A stretch of DNA of 47,961 nt from Sphaerochaeta sp. UBA5849 (GTDB lineage: Bacteria > Spirochaetota > Spirochaetia > Sphaerochaetales > Sphaerochaetaceae), in the NCBI GenBank assembly GCA_002432715.1, contig DJGJ01000036.1:1-47961 (forward strand). Direction: 5' to 3'. Below the pieces are notes generated by a model that was given only the letters and a program-made list of their open reading frames with translations, did not search any database and was not told the origin of the DNA. Below are positions 41,283 through 47,961 of the stretch, piece after piece. Within the stretch, counting starts at the first letter, position 1, and each line of letters begins with the position of its first letter. The translations under genes and the position numbers were made by a program.

Positions 41283-42491
41283 ATGCAAATGTCACACAGA
41301 ATTTCCGCTTTCCAATGCAGCCCTATCAGACGTCTTTCACCCTATGCCCGCGATGCTGTCAAACGCGGAATCAAGGTCTATCACCTTAATATCGGCCAGC
41401 CTGACATTAAAACGCCTTTCCAGGTCCTTGATGCGGTGCGTCATTACGATGAAACCATCATTGCCTATGGAAATAGCGAGGGTCGACAGGAGCTCAGGGA
41501 AGCTCTCCCTGCGTATTATGCCAAGTATGGTCTGGATGTGAAGGCCGATGATATTCTTATCACAACCGGCGGTAGTGAAGCACTGCAATTCGCATTCATG
41601 ACGCTTTGCGATCCCTATGATGAGGTGATCATCCCCGAGCCGTATTATACGAATGTCTCATCCTTTGCCCATTCAGCCATGGTAAACTTGGTCCCGATCA
41701 CCAGTAATATGGAGGATGGCTTTGCACTTCCCGACATCTCCGAGTTTGAGAAGAAAATCACCCGCAAAACAGGGGCCATCCTGATTTGCAGCCCGAACAA
41801 TCCCACCGGTCATGTCTACACACAGGACGAGATGCTCCAGCTCTTGAACCTGTGCAAGAAGTACGACATTTTCTTGATAGTGGATGAGGTATATCGGGAG
41901 TTTTGCTATGATGGTAAACAGTTCACCAGCGTACTTTCTTTTCCGGAGTTTTCAGACCGCGTCATCTGTGTTGACAGCTTTTCCAAGCGCTACAGCATGT
42001 GCGGTTCCCGTATTGGTGCCTTGATCAGCCGAAACAAGGATGTCCTTGACAACGCTCTCAAGCTTGCCCAAGCCCGTCTTTGCCCGCCCGATATCGAGCA
42101 GGTTGCCGCCTGTGCCGCATTGAAGACGGATGATGCGTATCTGCTTGAAGTCCGCCAGGAGTATGAACGCAGAAGAAACTTTATTTTCGAAGGACTTAAG
42201 AAGATCGATGGAGTGAAGTGCAGCATGCCCAAAGGTGCCTTCTACATGGTTGCCGAGCTTCCGGTCGATAATGCGGAGAACTTTGCCATGTTCATGCTCA
42301 AGGATTTCAACCTGCATGGTGAGACAGTCATGGTTGCACCTTGCGAGGACTTCTATGTGACCAAGGGAGTCGGCAGAAGGCAGGTCAGGATTGCCTATGT
42401 GCTTAACACTCACGACCTCGAACGAGCAGTGGCCTGCATCGATGCAGGCCTGAAGGTGTACCGAACAGAAGTGATGGGAGAAAAACTCTGA
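41283..42491 (+). CDS. Pyridoxal-phosphate aminotransferase, class I/II (aspartate aminotransferase-like)
   Basis: A 402-residue fold type I aminotransferase. NIGQPDIKTP, ITTGGSEALQFAF, CSPNNPTGHVYT and VDEVYREFCYDG are typical; the PLP lysine is K235 in SFSKRYSMCGSRIG and the C-terminal RRQVRIAYVLN holds the substrate-carboxylate Arg. Aspartate or an aromatic/branched amino acid are likely donors; specificity is not certain. The ATG at 41283 is 8 bases after GGAG; a GTG three codons earlier overlaps that site. The stop is directly next to that of the convergent yjbQ gene. Confidence 0.92.
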   Translation: MQMSHRISAFQCSPIRRLSPYARDAVKRGIKVYHLNIGQPDIKTPFQVLDAVRHYDETIIAYGNSEGRQELREALPAYYAKYGLDVKADDILITTGGSEALQFAFMTLCDPYDEVIIPEPYYTNVSSFAHSAMVNLVPITSNMEDGFALPDISEFEKKITRKTGAILICSPNNPTGHVYTQDEMLQLLNLCKKYDIFLIVDEVYREFCYDGKQFTSVLSFPEFSDRVICVDSFSKRYSMCGSRIGALISRNKDVLDNALKLAQARLCPPDIEQVAACAALKTDDAYLLEVRQEYERRRNFIFEGLKKIDGVKCSMPKGAFYMVAELPVDNAENFAMFMLKDFNLHGETVMVAPCEDFYVTKGVGRRQVRIAYVLNTHDLERAVACIDAGLKVYRTEVMGEKL

Positions 42492-42911
42492 TCACTCCCC
42501 GATGATTTTGATGAGCACGTGCTTGTCGCGCATGCCATCAAAGTCATAGTAGAAAATCTGCTCCCAAGAGCCGAAATCGAGTTTCCCCCCGGTGATTGCG
42601 ATGACTGCCTCACGGCCCATGATGGACCGCTTGAGGTGGCCGTCCGCATTATGCTCCTTGTCGGTATTGTGCTTGTACTGTTCGTAGGGAAGCTCGGGAG
42701 CGAGCTTCTCAAGCCAAAGCTCAAAGTCCTCGTGAAGGCCTTTCTCCACTGCATTGATGAAAACGCTGCTGGTAATGTTCATTGCGTTGACGAGGACCAA
42801 TCCTTCCTTGATCCCGCACTCGTTCACTGCTTCCTGCACGGCGTCGGTGATATTGACCAGACCGCGTCGTTTGTTGAGGTGAAACCACAGTTCCTTACGA
42901 TAAGTCATCAT
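42492..42911 (-). CDS. YjbQ family protein (UPF0047)
   Basis: A 139-residue protein. VNITDAVQEAVNECGIKEGL, VLVNAMNITSSVFINA, YKHNTDKEHNADGHLKRSIMG and GKLDFGSWEQIFYYDFDG are the family signatures, with the conserved His and Asp residues thought to bind a metal. E. coli YjbQ has weak thiamine-phosphate synthase activity; the physiological role is open. The start is one of two adjacent ATGs (42911 or 42908) behind GGAGG. It is divergent from the EamA transporter. Confidence 0.93.
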   Translation of the reverse strand: MMTYRKELWFHLNKRRGLVNITDAVQEAVNECGIKEGLVLVNAMNITSSVFINAVEKGLHEDFELWLEKLAPELPYEQYKHNTDKEHNADGHLKRSIMGREAVIAITGGKLDFGSWEQIFYYDFDGMRDKHVLIKIIGE

Positions 42912-42988
42912 AGGCGCCTCCTCGGATATCACTAGTATAGCACGGCTTCTTGCATTGCAGAAGAAATCGGGATACACTGCCGGCCATT

Positions 42989-43897
42989 ATGCAGGAAGAA
43001 GTAGTTATCGTGAAAAAAACCCGCGTTCTTGGGCATCTTGCGGTGTTGTTGACCATGAGCGTGTGGGCTACCACGTATGTCTCTTCAAAACAATTGCTGG
43101 CTGTTTTCACTCCGTCTCAGATTCTCGTGGTACGCTCCACGCTCGGCTTGTTTGTGCTGACCCTCATAAACCATAAGCCTTTGGTCTATGCACAGAGAGG
43201 GGACCGGTTATTGGTGGCACTCGCCGGGTTTTGCGGCATTTTTCTCTACTACTTCCTTGAAAATACGGCTTTGCTCTTCACCAGTGCCAGCAATGTAGGG
43301 GTCATCGTTGCCACAGCTCCTTTTTTCACGTTGCTCGCCTCCCACCTGTTCCTTAAGGAAGAGAAGTTGAGGAAAAACTATTTCGTGGGTTTGGCACTCT
43401 CCATGTCCGGTATAATCCTGCTCACGTTCACCAGTACGGAAGAGGTGGCCTTCAACCCCAAGGGTGATTTGCTTGCATTGCTTGCAATCATGGTCTGGGC
43501 TCTCTATACGGTGCTCACCCGGGTGATCGGCAGGAAAGGATACCCGAACCTGCTGGTGACCAGGAACATGTTCTTCTATGGCCTCATCGGCCATACGCTT
43601 GTTCTGTTGATCAGCAGGGAAGCTCTTCCCCTTGCTCTGGTGATCCAGACTCCCTACCTGTATCATTTCCTTTTCCTCGGCCTCATCGCCTCCGCTTTCT
43701 GTTTTCTTACCTGGAATTTCGGGTTGCGAACAATCGGAGCGATCAAGAGTTCCTTCTATCTCTACCTCAGCCCCCTCATCACCATCGCAGTGGCGGTAAC
43801 ACTCCTTTCCGAGCCTTTCGGGCAGCTCGATGCGATAGGTACGGCCCTTACCCTCTCAGGCTTGTTGATCAGCGAGTATAAAAGCAGGGGAGTCTAG
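42989..43897 (+). CDS. EamA/DMT-family transporter
   Basis: A 302-residue protein with ten predicted membrane helices in two EamA repeats: the first about 10-135 (HLAVLLTMSVWATTYVSSKQ, ILVVRSTLGLFVL, SNVGVIVATAPFFTLLASHL, GIILLTF) and the second about 155-300 (LLALLAIMVWALYTVLTRVI, GLIASAFCFLTWNFGL, SSFYLYLSPLITIAVAVTLL). Such proteins usually export amino acids or other metabolites. The start could be the ATG at 42989 or a GTG at 43010, which has GGAAG ahead. Confidence 0.92.
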   Translation: MQEEVVIVKKTRVLGHLAVLLTMSVWATTYVSSKQLLAVFTPSQILVVRSTLGLFVLTLINHKPLVYAQRGDRLLVALAGFCGIFLYYFLENTALLFTSASNVGVIVATAPFFTLLASHLFLKEEKLRKNYFVGLALSMSGIILLTFTSTEEVAFNPKGDLLALLAIMVWALYTVLTRVIGRKGYPNLLVTRNMFFYGLIGHTLVLLISREALPLALVIQTPYLYHFLFLGLIASAFCFLTWNFGLRTIGAIKSSFYLYLSPLITIAVAVTLLSEPFGQLDAIGTALTLSGLLISEYKSRGV

Positions 43898-43949
43898 CTT
43901 GTCAAAACTACTTTACTGATGTTACCATGTTCCTGCAATGAGGTAGGAA

Positions 43950-45116
43950 ATGGATACACAAAGCAAGCTGGATATCTTAAGTCGGGATGCGCAATACGAC
44001 CTCAGTTGTGCTTGTGGCACCAAGAATCCCGAGGAGCATCGAAAGCGTAATGCTACAGGATCGGGGTGGCTCTATCCCGCCACGACGGCCAGCGGCGGAC
44101 CGGGTATCATGCTCAAGACTCTTTTGGGCAACCGTTGCACCAACGATTGCAAGTACTGTCCTTTGAGAAACAATCAGGATTTCAGGCCTGTTGCTCTCGC
44201 CCCCAAGGAGATGGCCTCCTTCTTTTACGAGTTTCAAAGCAAGCGCCCTCTCGTGGGCCTGTTTCTCTCCAGTGCGGTGCTTGGCTCGCCTGAAAAGACC
44301 ATGGGGATGCTTATTGATACTGCAAGGATTTTGAGAACCTCTTATCGTTATCGGGGGTACATACATCTGAAGGTCATCCCGGGATCGAGCAAGGAGAGCA
44401 TCGATGAGGCCCTCAAGTATGCCTCGGCCCTTTCTTTGAACATAGAGGCTCCCGGCGAGCACCATGTTGCCAAGCTTTCCGATACCAAAAACTATGTTCA
44501 GGATATCCTGGAGCCCTTGACGTACATCGCCAGCCAAACCGCAAAAGGTTCCCGCTATGAACGGGTTCATACGTCCAGTCAGTTCATCGTCGGGGCAAGT
44601 GACGAGCTGGATAAGGAGATCTTGCTCTATACCAGCCGATTGTATCGGGAACTCCATATGGGTCGATTGTATTTCAGTGCATACCAGAAAGGGCTTGGTG
44701 AGCAAAGCCTGCCTGGAGAGCAGAGACAGCAGCCGCGACCGCAACTTGAATTGTTCGATCTCGGTTTGCTCCCTGAGGACAACCAAGCCTCCCTTACCCG
44801 GGAGCACCGCTTGTATCAAGCTGATTGGCTTTTACGGAAGTATGGGTTCTCCTATGAAGACCTGTTGTTCACCAAAGAGGGAAATCTCTGTCTTGATAGG
44901 GATCCGAAGCTTGTTTGGGCACAGGCCAACCCTCAGTTTTTCCCTCTCTCGGTCAAGCGGGCTCCCAGGGAGGCGCTCTTGCGGGTTCCCGGGCTCGGTC
45001 CCACGTATGTGCTCAGGATTGTCAACCAGCGCCGCCTCTCTCCCTTGACTTGCCTTGAGGATTTGAAGTTGCCGTTTTCCGTGCTCGAAAAGGCTCGCCC
45101 TTTCCTGACAATCTAG
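43950..45116 (+). CDS. Putative DNA modification/repair radical SAM protein (TIGR03916-like)
   Basis: A 388-residue radical SAM enzyme. The cluster ligands are C63, C67 and C70 in NRCTNDCKYCP; a second Cys pair, C20 and C22 (LSCACG), precedes it. GSGWLYPATTASGGPGIMLK and NIEAPGEHHVAKL are diagnostic of the family often linked to a uracil-DNA glycosylase-like gene. The C terminus (about 340-380) has a helix-hairpin-helix, LLRVPGLGPTYVLRIVNQRR, for DNA binding. No glycosylase-like partner is adjacent in this window. GAGG lies 6 bases before the ATG. Confidence 0.9.
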   Translation: MDTQSKLDILSRDAQYDLSCACGTKNPEEHRKRNATGSGWLYPATTASGGPGIMLKTLLGNRCTNDCKYCPLRNNQDFRPVALAPKEMASFFYEFQSKRPLVGLFLSSAVLGSPEKTMGMLIDTARILRTSYRYRGYIHLKVIPGSSKESIDEALKYASALSLNIEAPGEHHVAKLSDTKNYVQDILEPLTYIASQTAKGSRYERVHTSSQFIVGASDELDKEILLYTSRLYRELHMGRLYFSAYQKGLGEQSLPGEQRQQPRPQLELFDLGLLPEDNQASLTREHRLYQADWLLRKYGFSYEDLLFTKEGNLCLDRDPKLVWAQANPQFFPLSVKRAPREALLRVPGLGPTYVLRIVNQRRLSPLTCLEDLKLPFSVLEKARPFLTI

Positions 45117-45153
45117 CCGTTTACTCTTGTTGCTGTGCCCGCAATTGCCTACA

Positions 45154-46323
45154 ATGCGGGCTATGGTCATCCTGTATTCCTCCTTCTTTTTCATGTACTC
45201 CATTTATGCCATCGTAAACCCGTTTCTGCAGGTGATGCTGCGAAATATGGGGTACTCCTACGAAGTCGTAGGGGTGCTGCTTTCGTTGTTTGAAATAGCC
45301 GGCATTGTAGGCCCGCTCTTGGTTGCCCGGCAGGTCGACAAACGGGGAAATATGAAGGGTGTTGTCCTGTTCAGCACCATACTCTCTTCACTTGGCATGA
45401 CGGCCCTGATGCTATCCACATCGATTGCAATGACCGTACTCGGTCTGGTCCTGCTTGCTTTCTTCCTACGTTCGCTGATGCCTGTCCTGGATTCGTATGC
45501 CAATAATCTGTTCAACGGCGATTCCCAGAAATATACCCTGATCCGCTCGTTTGGAACCGTGGGTTTTGTGTTCTTTTCCCTGCTTTTTGCGGCAACCAAT
45601 CAGCCGGATCTTACGAGTAATGTCAGTATCGGCACGTACGCCCTGATTATCAGCTGTGTGTTTTTTCTGTTGGTGCTGGGCTGGAAGCGTGAGCCGAGGC
45701 GACCCAGAAACCAGGACCTGGGCGGCGTCGAGCAAACGGGCCATTGGTTCGACCGGGCCTTTGTGGTGGGTATTTTCATCATCGCCCTGAACAGGATGAG
45801 CATGTCCTCAATCTCCAGCTTCTTCTCGTTGTATCTGGTTGAGGAGCTGAAGATCAATGCGATCAGCTTGATGAACGCCCTTGCTGCAGGCAGCGAATTC
45901 GGTGCCATGATCATTGCAGGAATCCTCATCCAGCGAAGGAAGGTTCTTCCTGTGCACATGTTCATTGCAAGTGGGTTTGCAATGGTTGTACGCTTGATCA
46001 TCTATGCTTTACTCCCATCTTATTCTGGAGTGTTGGCGGGCCAGCTGTTGCATAGCATTGGGTATGGGTTCTTTCATCCCGCAGCCATTTATTTTGTTTC
46101 ACGAAGGGTCAGGCGTTCGCATCGTACCTTGGGAATATCCATCTATATCTCCTTGGGTACCGGGCTTCCTGCTGTTCTCGGTTCGAGTTTGGGTGGTTTG
46201 ATCGTTGAGTCGTTTGGGTATCGCACCCTCTTCTTATCCTATTCGCTCTTTGCCCTGGCCTCGGCATTGTTGTGCTTTGTCTTCTACCGGACAATGACGA
46301 CACCTCCGTTGGAAAAGGTCTGA
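45154..46323 (+). CDS. Major facilitator superfamily transporter (MFS_1-like)
   Basis: A 389-residue protein with about 12 membrane helices and the usual central loop (about 165-200, KREPRRPRNQDL). VARQVDKRGN between helices 2 and 3 is the MFS motif A position. GYGFFHPAAIYFVSRRVRRS and SIYISLGTGLPAVLGSSLGG suggest the nucleoside-permease/PPP-like branch, but substrate is unknown. No ribosome site is obvious; ATG 45154 or 45163 are both possible. Confidence 0.9.
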   Translation: MRAMVILYSSFFFMYSIYAIVNPFLQVMLRNMGYSYEVVGVLLSLFEIAGIVGPLLVARQVDKRGNMKGVVLFSTILSSLGMTALMLSTSIAMTVLGLVLLAFFLRSLMPVLDSYANNLFNGDSQKYTLIRSFGTVGFVFFSLLFAATNQPDLTSNVSIGTYALIISCVFFLLVLGWKREPRRPRNQDLGGVEQTGHWFDRAFVVGIFIIALNRMSMSSISSFFSLYLVEELKINAISLMNALAAGSEFGAMIIAGILIQRRKVLPVHMFIASGFAMVVRLIIYALLPSYSGVLAGQLLHSIGYGFFHPAAIYFVSRRVRRSHRTLGISIYISLGTGLPAVLGSSLGGLIVESFGYRTLFLSYSLFALASALLCFVFYRTMTTPPLEKV

Positions 46324-46394
46324 AAGAAGTAGCGATTGGCGAGTTTGATTGCCTGTGCAAGGTGTGGTATGCTCTTTGCTAAGGAGTGGTTGCA

Positions 46395-47961
46395 GTGAAA
46401 AGTAGTGAGGGTTGGGATTTGCTTTCCATTGGAGAGATTTCTCCGGAAAAAATCCAGAAGAATCTGAAGGAAGCCTCGGTATTTCTTGCAAATGATGTGC
46501 GGGTCATCCAGAGCATTGTTTTCGCCTACCACCCATTCGAGCTGCTGAAATATGCATGTTGGGAACGCAGGCGTATTGCGACGGTAAAAAAGCAGGATGC
46601 ATTCGCCCAGCAGGTTTCCCAGAGGCTCGTCTCCTACCTTGCCGCCCTCCTGCCTCACTGGCAGGCCGCTCCTTCCCAGAATCGTGAGATTGCAAGCAAG
46701 GATTGGAAACGCCTTACGCAAGTCTTTGAGGATTTGTGCAGGAAGAGCGTCCGCTATGTCGATAATACGGCATTGCTGCTGAGAGCCCGGCAGATTATCG
46801 ATTCGGATGAGCTTCTTCTGGCTTATCAGGAAGAAGCAACCGAATTCTGCCTGCCCCAAATCGTCGATGCTGATCTGCTTGAGCAAACCTATAATGCGTT
46901 GCGTTACCAGTTGCAGCCTTTCAATGCCCTGGTCGGTGAGGTGTTTCCTGCCAAGCTCGATGGTCTGCTTTCCTCGTTTCTCACGCTTGCCAGGCGTGCG
47001 GTCGAGGGAATCGACCAACTGCGTGAGGACAGCGCCACTTTCAAGCAGGCGAGCATGCTTCAGCTTGAGATGTATAAGAGCCGCGGAGAAAATGTAGAGA
47101 ATCTCGATGCAGTCATGGACCGCATCATCAAGGAGCAGGGATGGGAGTCCTGGATAGAGAGCATCGTAGAGCGACGGGATGGTTTTGCTCTGTTCGATGT
47201 CCTGAGGGATACCAAGCTTTCCGAGCGTGATGCCTACCTGCTTTCCCGAAATTTTGCTTCCCGACCGACTGAGGAAGCTCCCTTTTTATTAACTGATGGC
47301 TCACTGCAAGACGCGTCTCCTTTTCTCCGATTTGGAGCAAATTACTATTGTTTCGATGCAGAATCGTTGCTTCAGAGGGCATATGAGAGCATCAAGCGTG
47401 CCGTATGCCAGGAAAATCCTGATCTTGCTGCGCAGTGGGATGCTATAGAACAAGAGAAGCACTCCCTCGTTCCTGTGACATTCTTTACTGCAATGCTGGG
47501 AACCATGAACTATACGCGTAATGTTGCAGTGCCAGGCGGTACACTGAACGCTCTCTTCGATGATGGAAAGAAAGAGCTCATCGTACAGGTTCCATATCGT
47601 GAGCATGCCTATGCATCTCTCAATCCTTTCGATGATGCACAAGCTTATTGCATCTTTCTCAAGGCTGAGCTGGAAAACCGAGCATTGGCGATGGCACAGG
47701 GCAAGCGAACGGTAATTGTCGATACCAAGCATCCCATGCTCTATCCGCTTGCGATGGATCACGATGTTTTGAGTCTCTCCTTCATGCAGCTCGCCAATCT
47801 TGCCTCCAATTGGGAGGGTGTTGCTGCCATAAAGGATATTCTCGGGCTTTCACCTTTTTCTGATGTGCATCACGATGAACATCCTCTCGGGGAAGAGATT
47901 CCAGCAGAGGATGAGATTCCAGCAGAGGATGAGATTCCAGCAGAGGATGAGATTCCCACAG
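46395..47961 (+). CDS. Large protein of unknown function (partial, 3' end outside window)
   Basis: A frame of at least 522 codons starting at GTG 46395, with AAGGAG 8 bases ahead, open to the window edge. It begins VKSSEGWDLLSIGEISPEKI. The first 250 residues are helical and basic; a later part (about 290-440) has SPFLRFGANYYCFDAESLLQ and KRTVIVDTKHPMLYPLAMD. No known domain is recognised. At the right edge it enters an acidic EIPAED hexapeptide repeat. No signal peptide or membrane helix is seen, so the protein is probably cytoplasmic. Confidence 0.8.
   Translation, partial: MKSSEGWDLLSIGEISPEKIQKNLKEASVFLANDVRVIQSIVFAYHPFELLKYACWERRRIATVKKQDAFAQQVSQRLVSYLAALLPHWQAAPSQNREIASKDWKRLTQVFEDLCRKSVRYVDNTALLLRARQIIDSDELLLAYQEEATEFCLPQIVDADLLEQTYNALRYQLQPFNALVGEVFPAKLDGLLSSFLTLARRAVEGIDQLREDSATFKQASMLQLEMYKSRGENVENLDAVMDRIIKEQGWESWIESIVERRDGFALFDVLRDTKLSERDAYLLSRNFASRPTEEAPFLLTDGSLQDASPFLRFGANYYCFDAESLLQRAYESIKRAVCQENPDLAAQWDAIEQEKHSLVPVTFFTAMLGTMNYTRNVAVPGGTLNALFDDGKKELIVQVPYREHAYASLNPFDDAQAYCIFLKAELENRALAMAQGKRTVIVDTKHPMLYPLAMDHDVLSLSFMQLANLASNWEGVAAIKDILGLSPFSDVHHDEHPLGEEIPAEDEIPAEDEIPAEDEIPT
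47896..47961 (+). repeat. 18-bp tandem repeat encoding EIPAED
   Basis: Units of 18 bp begin at 47896, 47914 and 47932 and a fourth, changed unit at 47950. They encode EIPAED three times, then EIPT. The array runs past the window, so its full copy number is unknown; slippage variation between strains is likely. Confidence 0.85.

Noticed and set aside
43977..44819. 280-codon minus-strand frame across the radical SAM gene
   Set aside because: Antisense shadow: the plus strand carries the radical SAM cluster motif and helix-hairpin-helix; the minus-strand translation shows no domain.
46284..47018. 244-codon minus-strand frame across the last gene
   Set aside because: The plus-strand frame is open for over 520 codons with a good ribosome site and runs out of the window, so the minus frame is taken as a shadow.

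Overview
The window looks like the genome of a free-living spirochaete of the Sphaerochaeta type. This is an inference from the character of the housekeeping genes on the right, such as a long 430-residue PRPP synthetase and a relaxed-lipobox lipoprotein; no rRNA or other marker gene is present to settle it. Three kinds of DNA sit side by side: a prophage replication module (1 to about 13.7 kb), an AT-rich defence and mobile-element island (about 14.1 to 34.8 kb), and ordinary chromosome (about 34.8 kb to the end).

Prophage (1-13,665, almost all on the minus strand). In transcription order it encodes a sigma-like regulator, a 70-residue protein, an Rrp5-annotated phage protein, a DUF2800 nuclease-like protein, a DUF2815 protein, a family A DNA polymerase, a DUF4406 protein, an AntA/AntB antirepressor, a primase-helicase of the VapE type, a Cys-motif protein, a VRR-NUC nuclease, an SNF2 helicase, a DUF1492 late regulator, an HNH nuclease and the start of the P27 small terminase. 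Packaging and structural genes should lie left of the window. Genes overlap by a few bases and have strong Shine-Dalgarno sites. One AT-rich gene at 1253 runs the other way and looks like phage cargo. A cluster of GGGACAG/CTGTCCC motifs at the 3' end of the vapE-type gene is a candidate phage origin.

Defence island. Going right: a three-gene ABC three-component system (14,177-17,136); a type I restriction-modification operon (xre, hsdM, hsdS, hsdR) with an FRG-domain gene between hsdS and hsdR; a GmrSD-like DUF262-DUF1524 nuclease; a small Cys-motif protein related to the prophage one; and an orphan HEPN-like gene. Next comes a remnant of a serine integrase and of the 5' end of ssb. This is followed by a compact 3.4-kb cassette holding a divergent two-gene module (ParB/DUF262-like plus HEPN-like, minus strand) and an intact short serine recombinase that ends beside a complete ssb. 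After that come hipBA, preceded by four direct repeats with an exact 27-bp period, and a second, C-terminally altered ssb.

The same DNA segment (integrase 3' end, spacer, dyad, 5' end of ssb) appears three times, at 28.3, 31.7 and 34.8 kb (the third copy is shorter). The best reading is that ssb is a repeatedly used attachment locus where elements carrying defence genes have accumulated. The most novel candidate system is the ParB-like/HEPN pair in its own mini-element.

Chromosome. trxA, a lipoprotein, argH, a Na/Pi cotransporter, PRPP synthetase, an aminotransferase, YjbQ, an EamA transporter, a radical SAM DNA-repair-associated protein, an MFS transporter and the start of a long unknown gene ending in an EIPAED repeat. 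No tRNA, rRNA or CRISPR array was seen.
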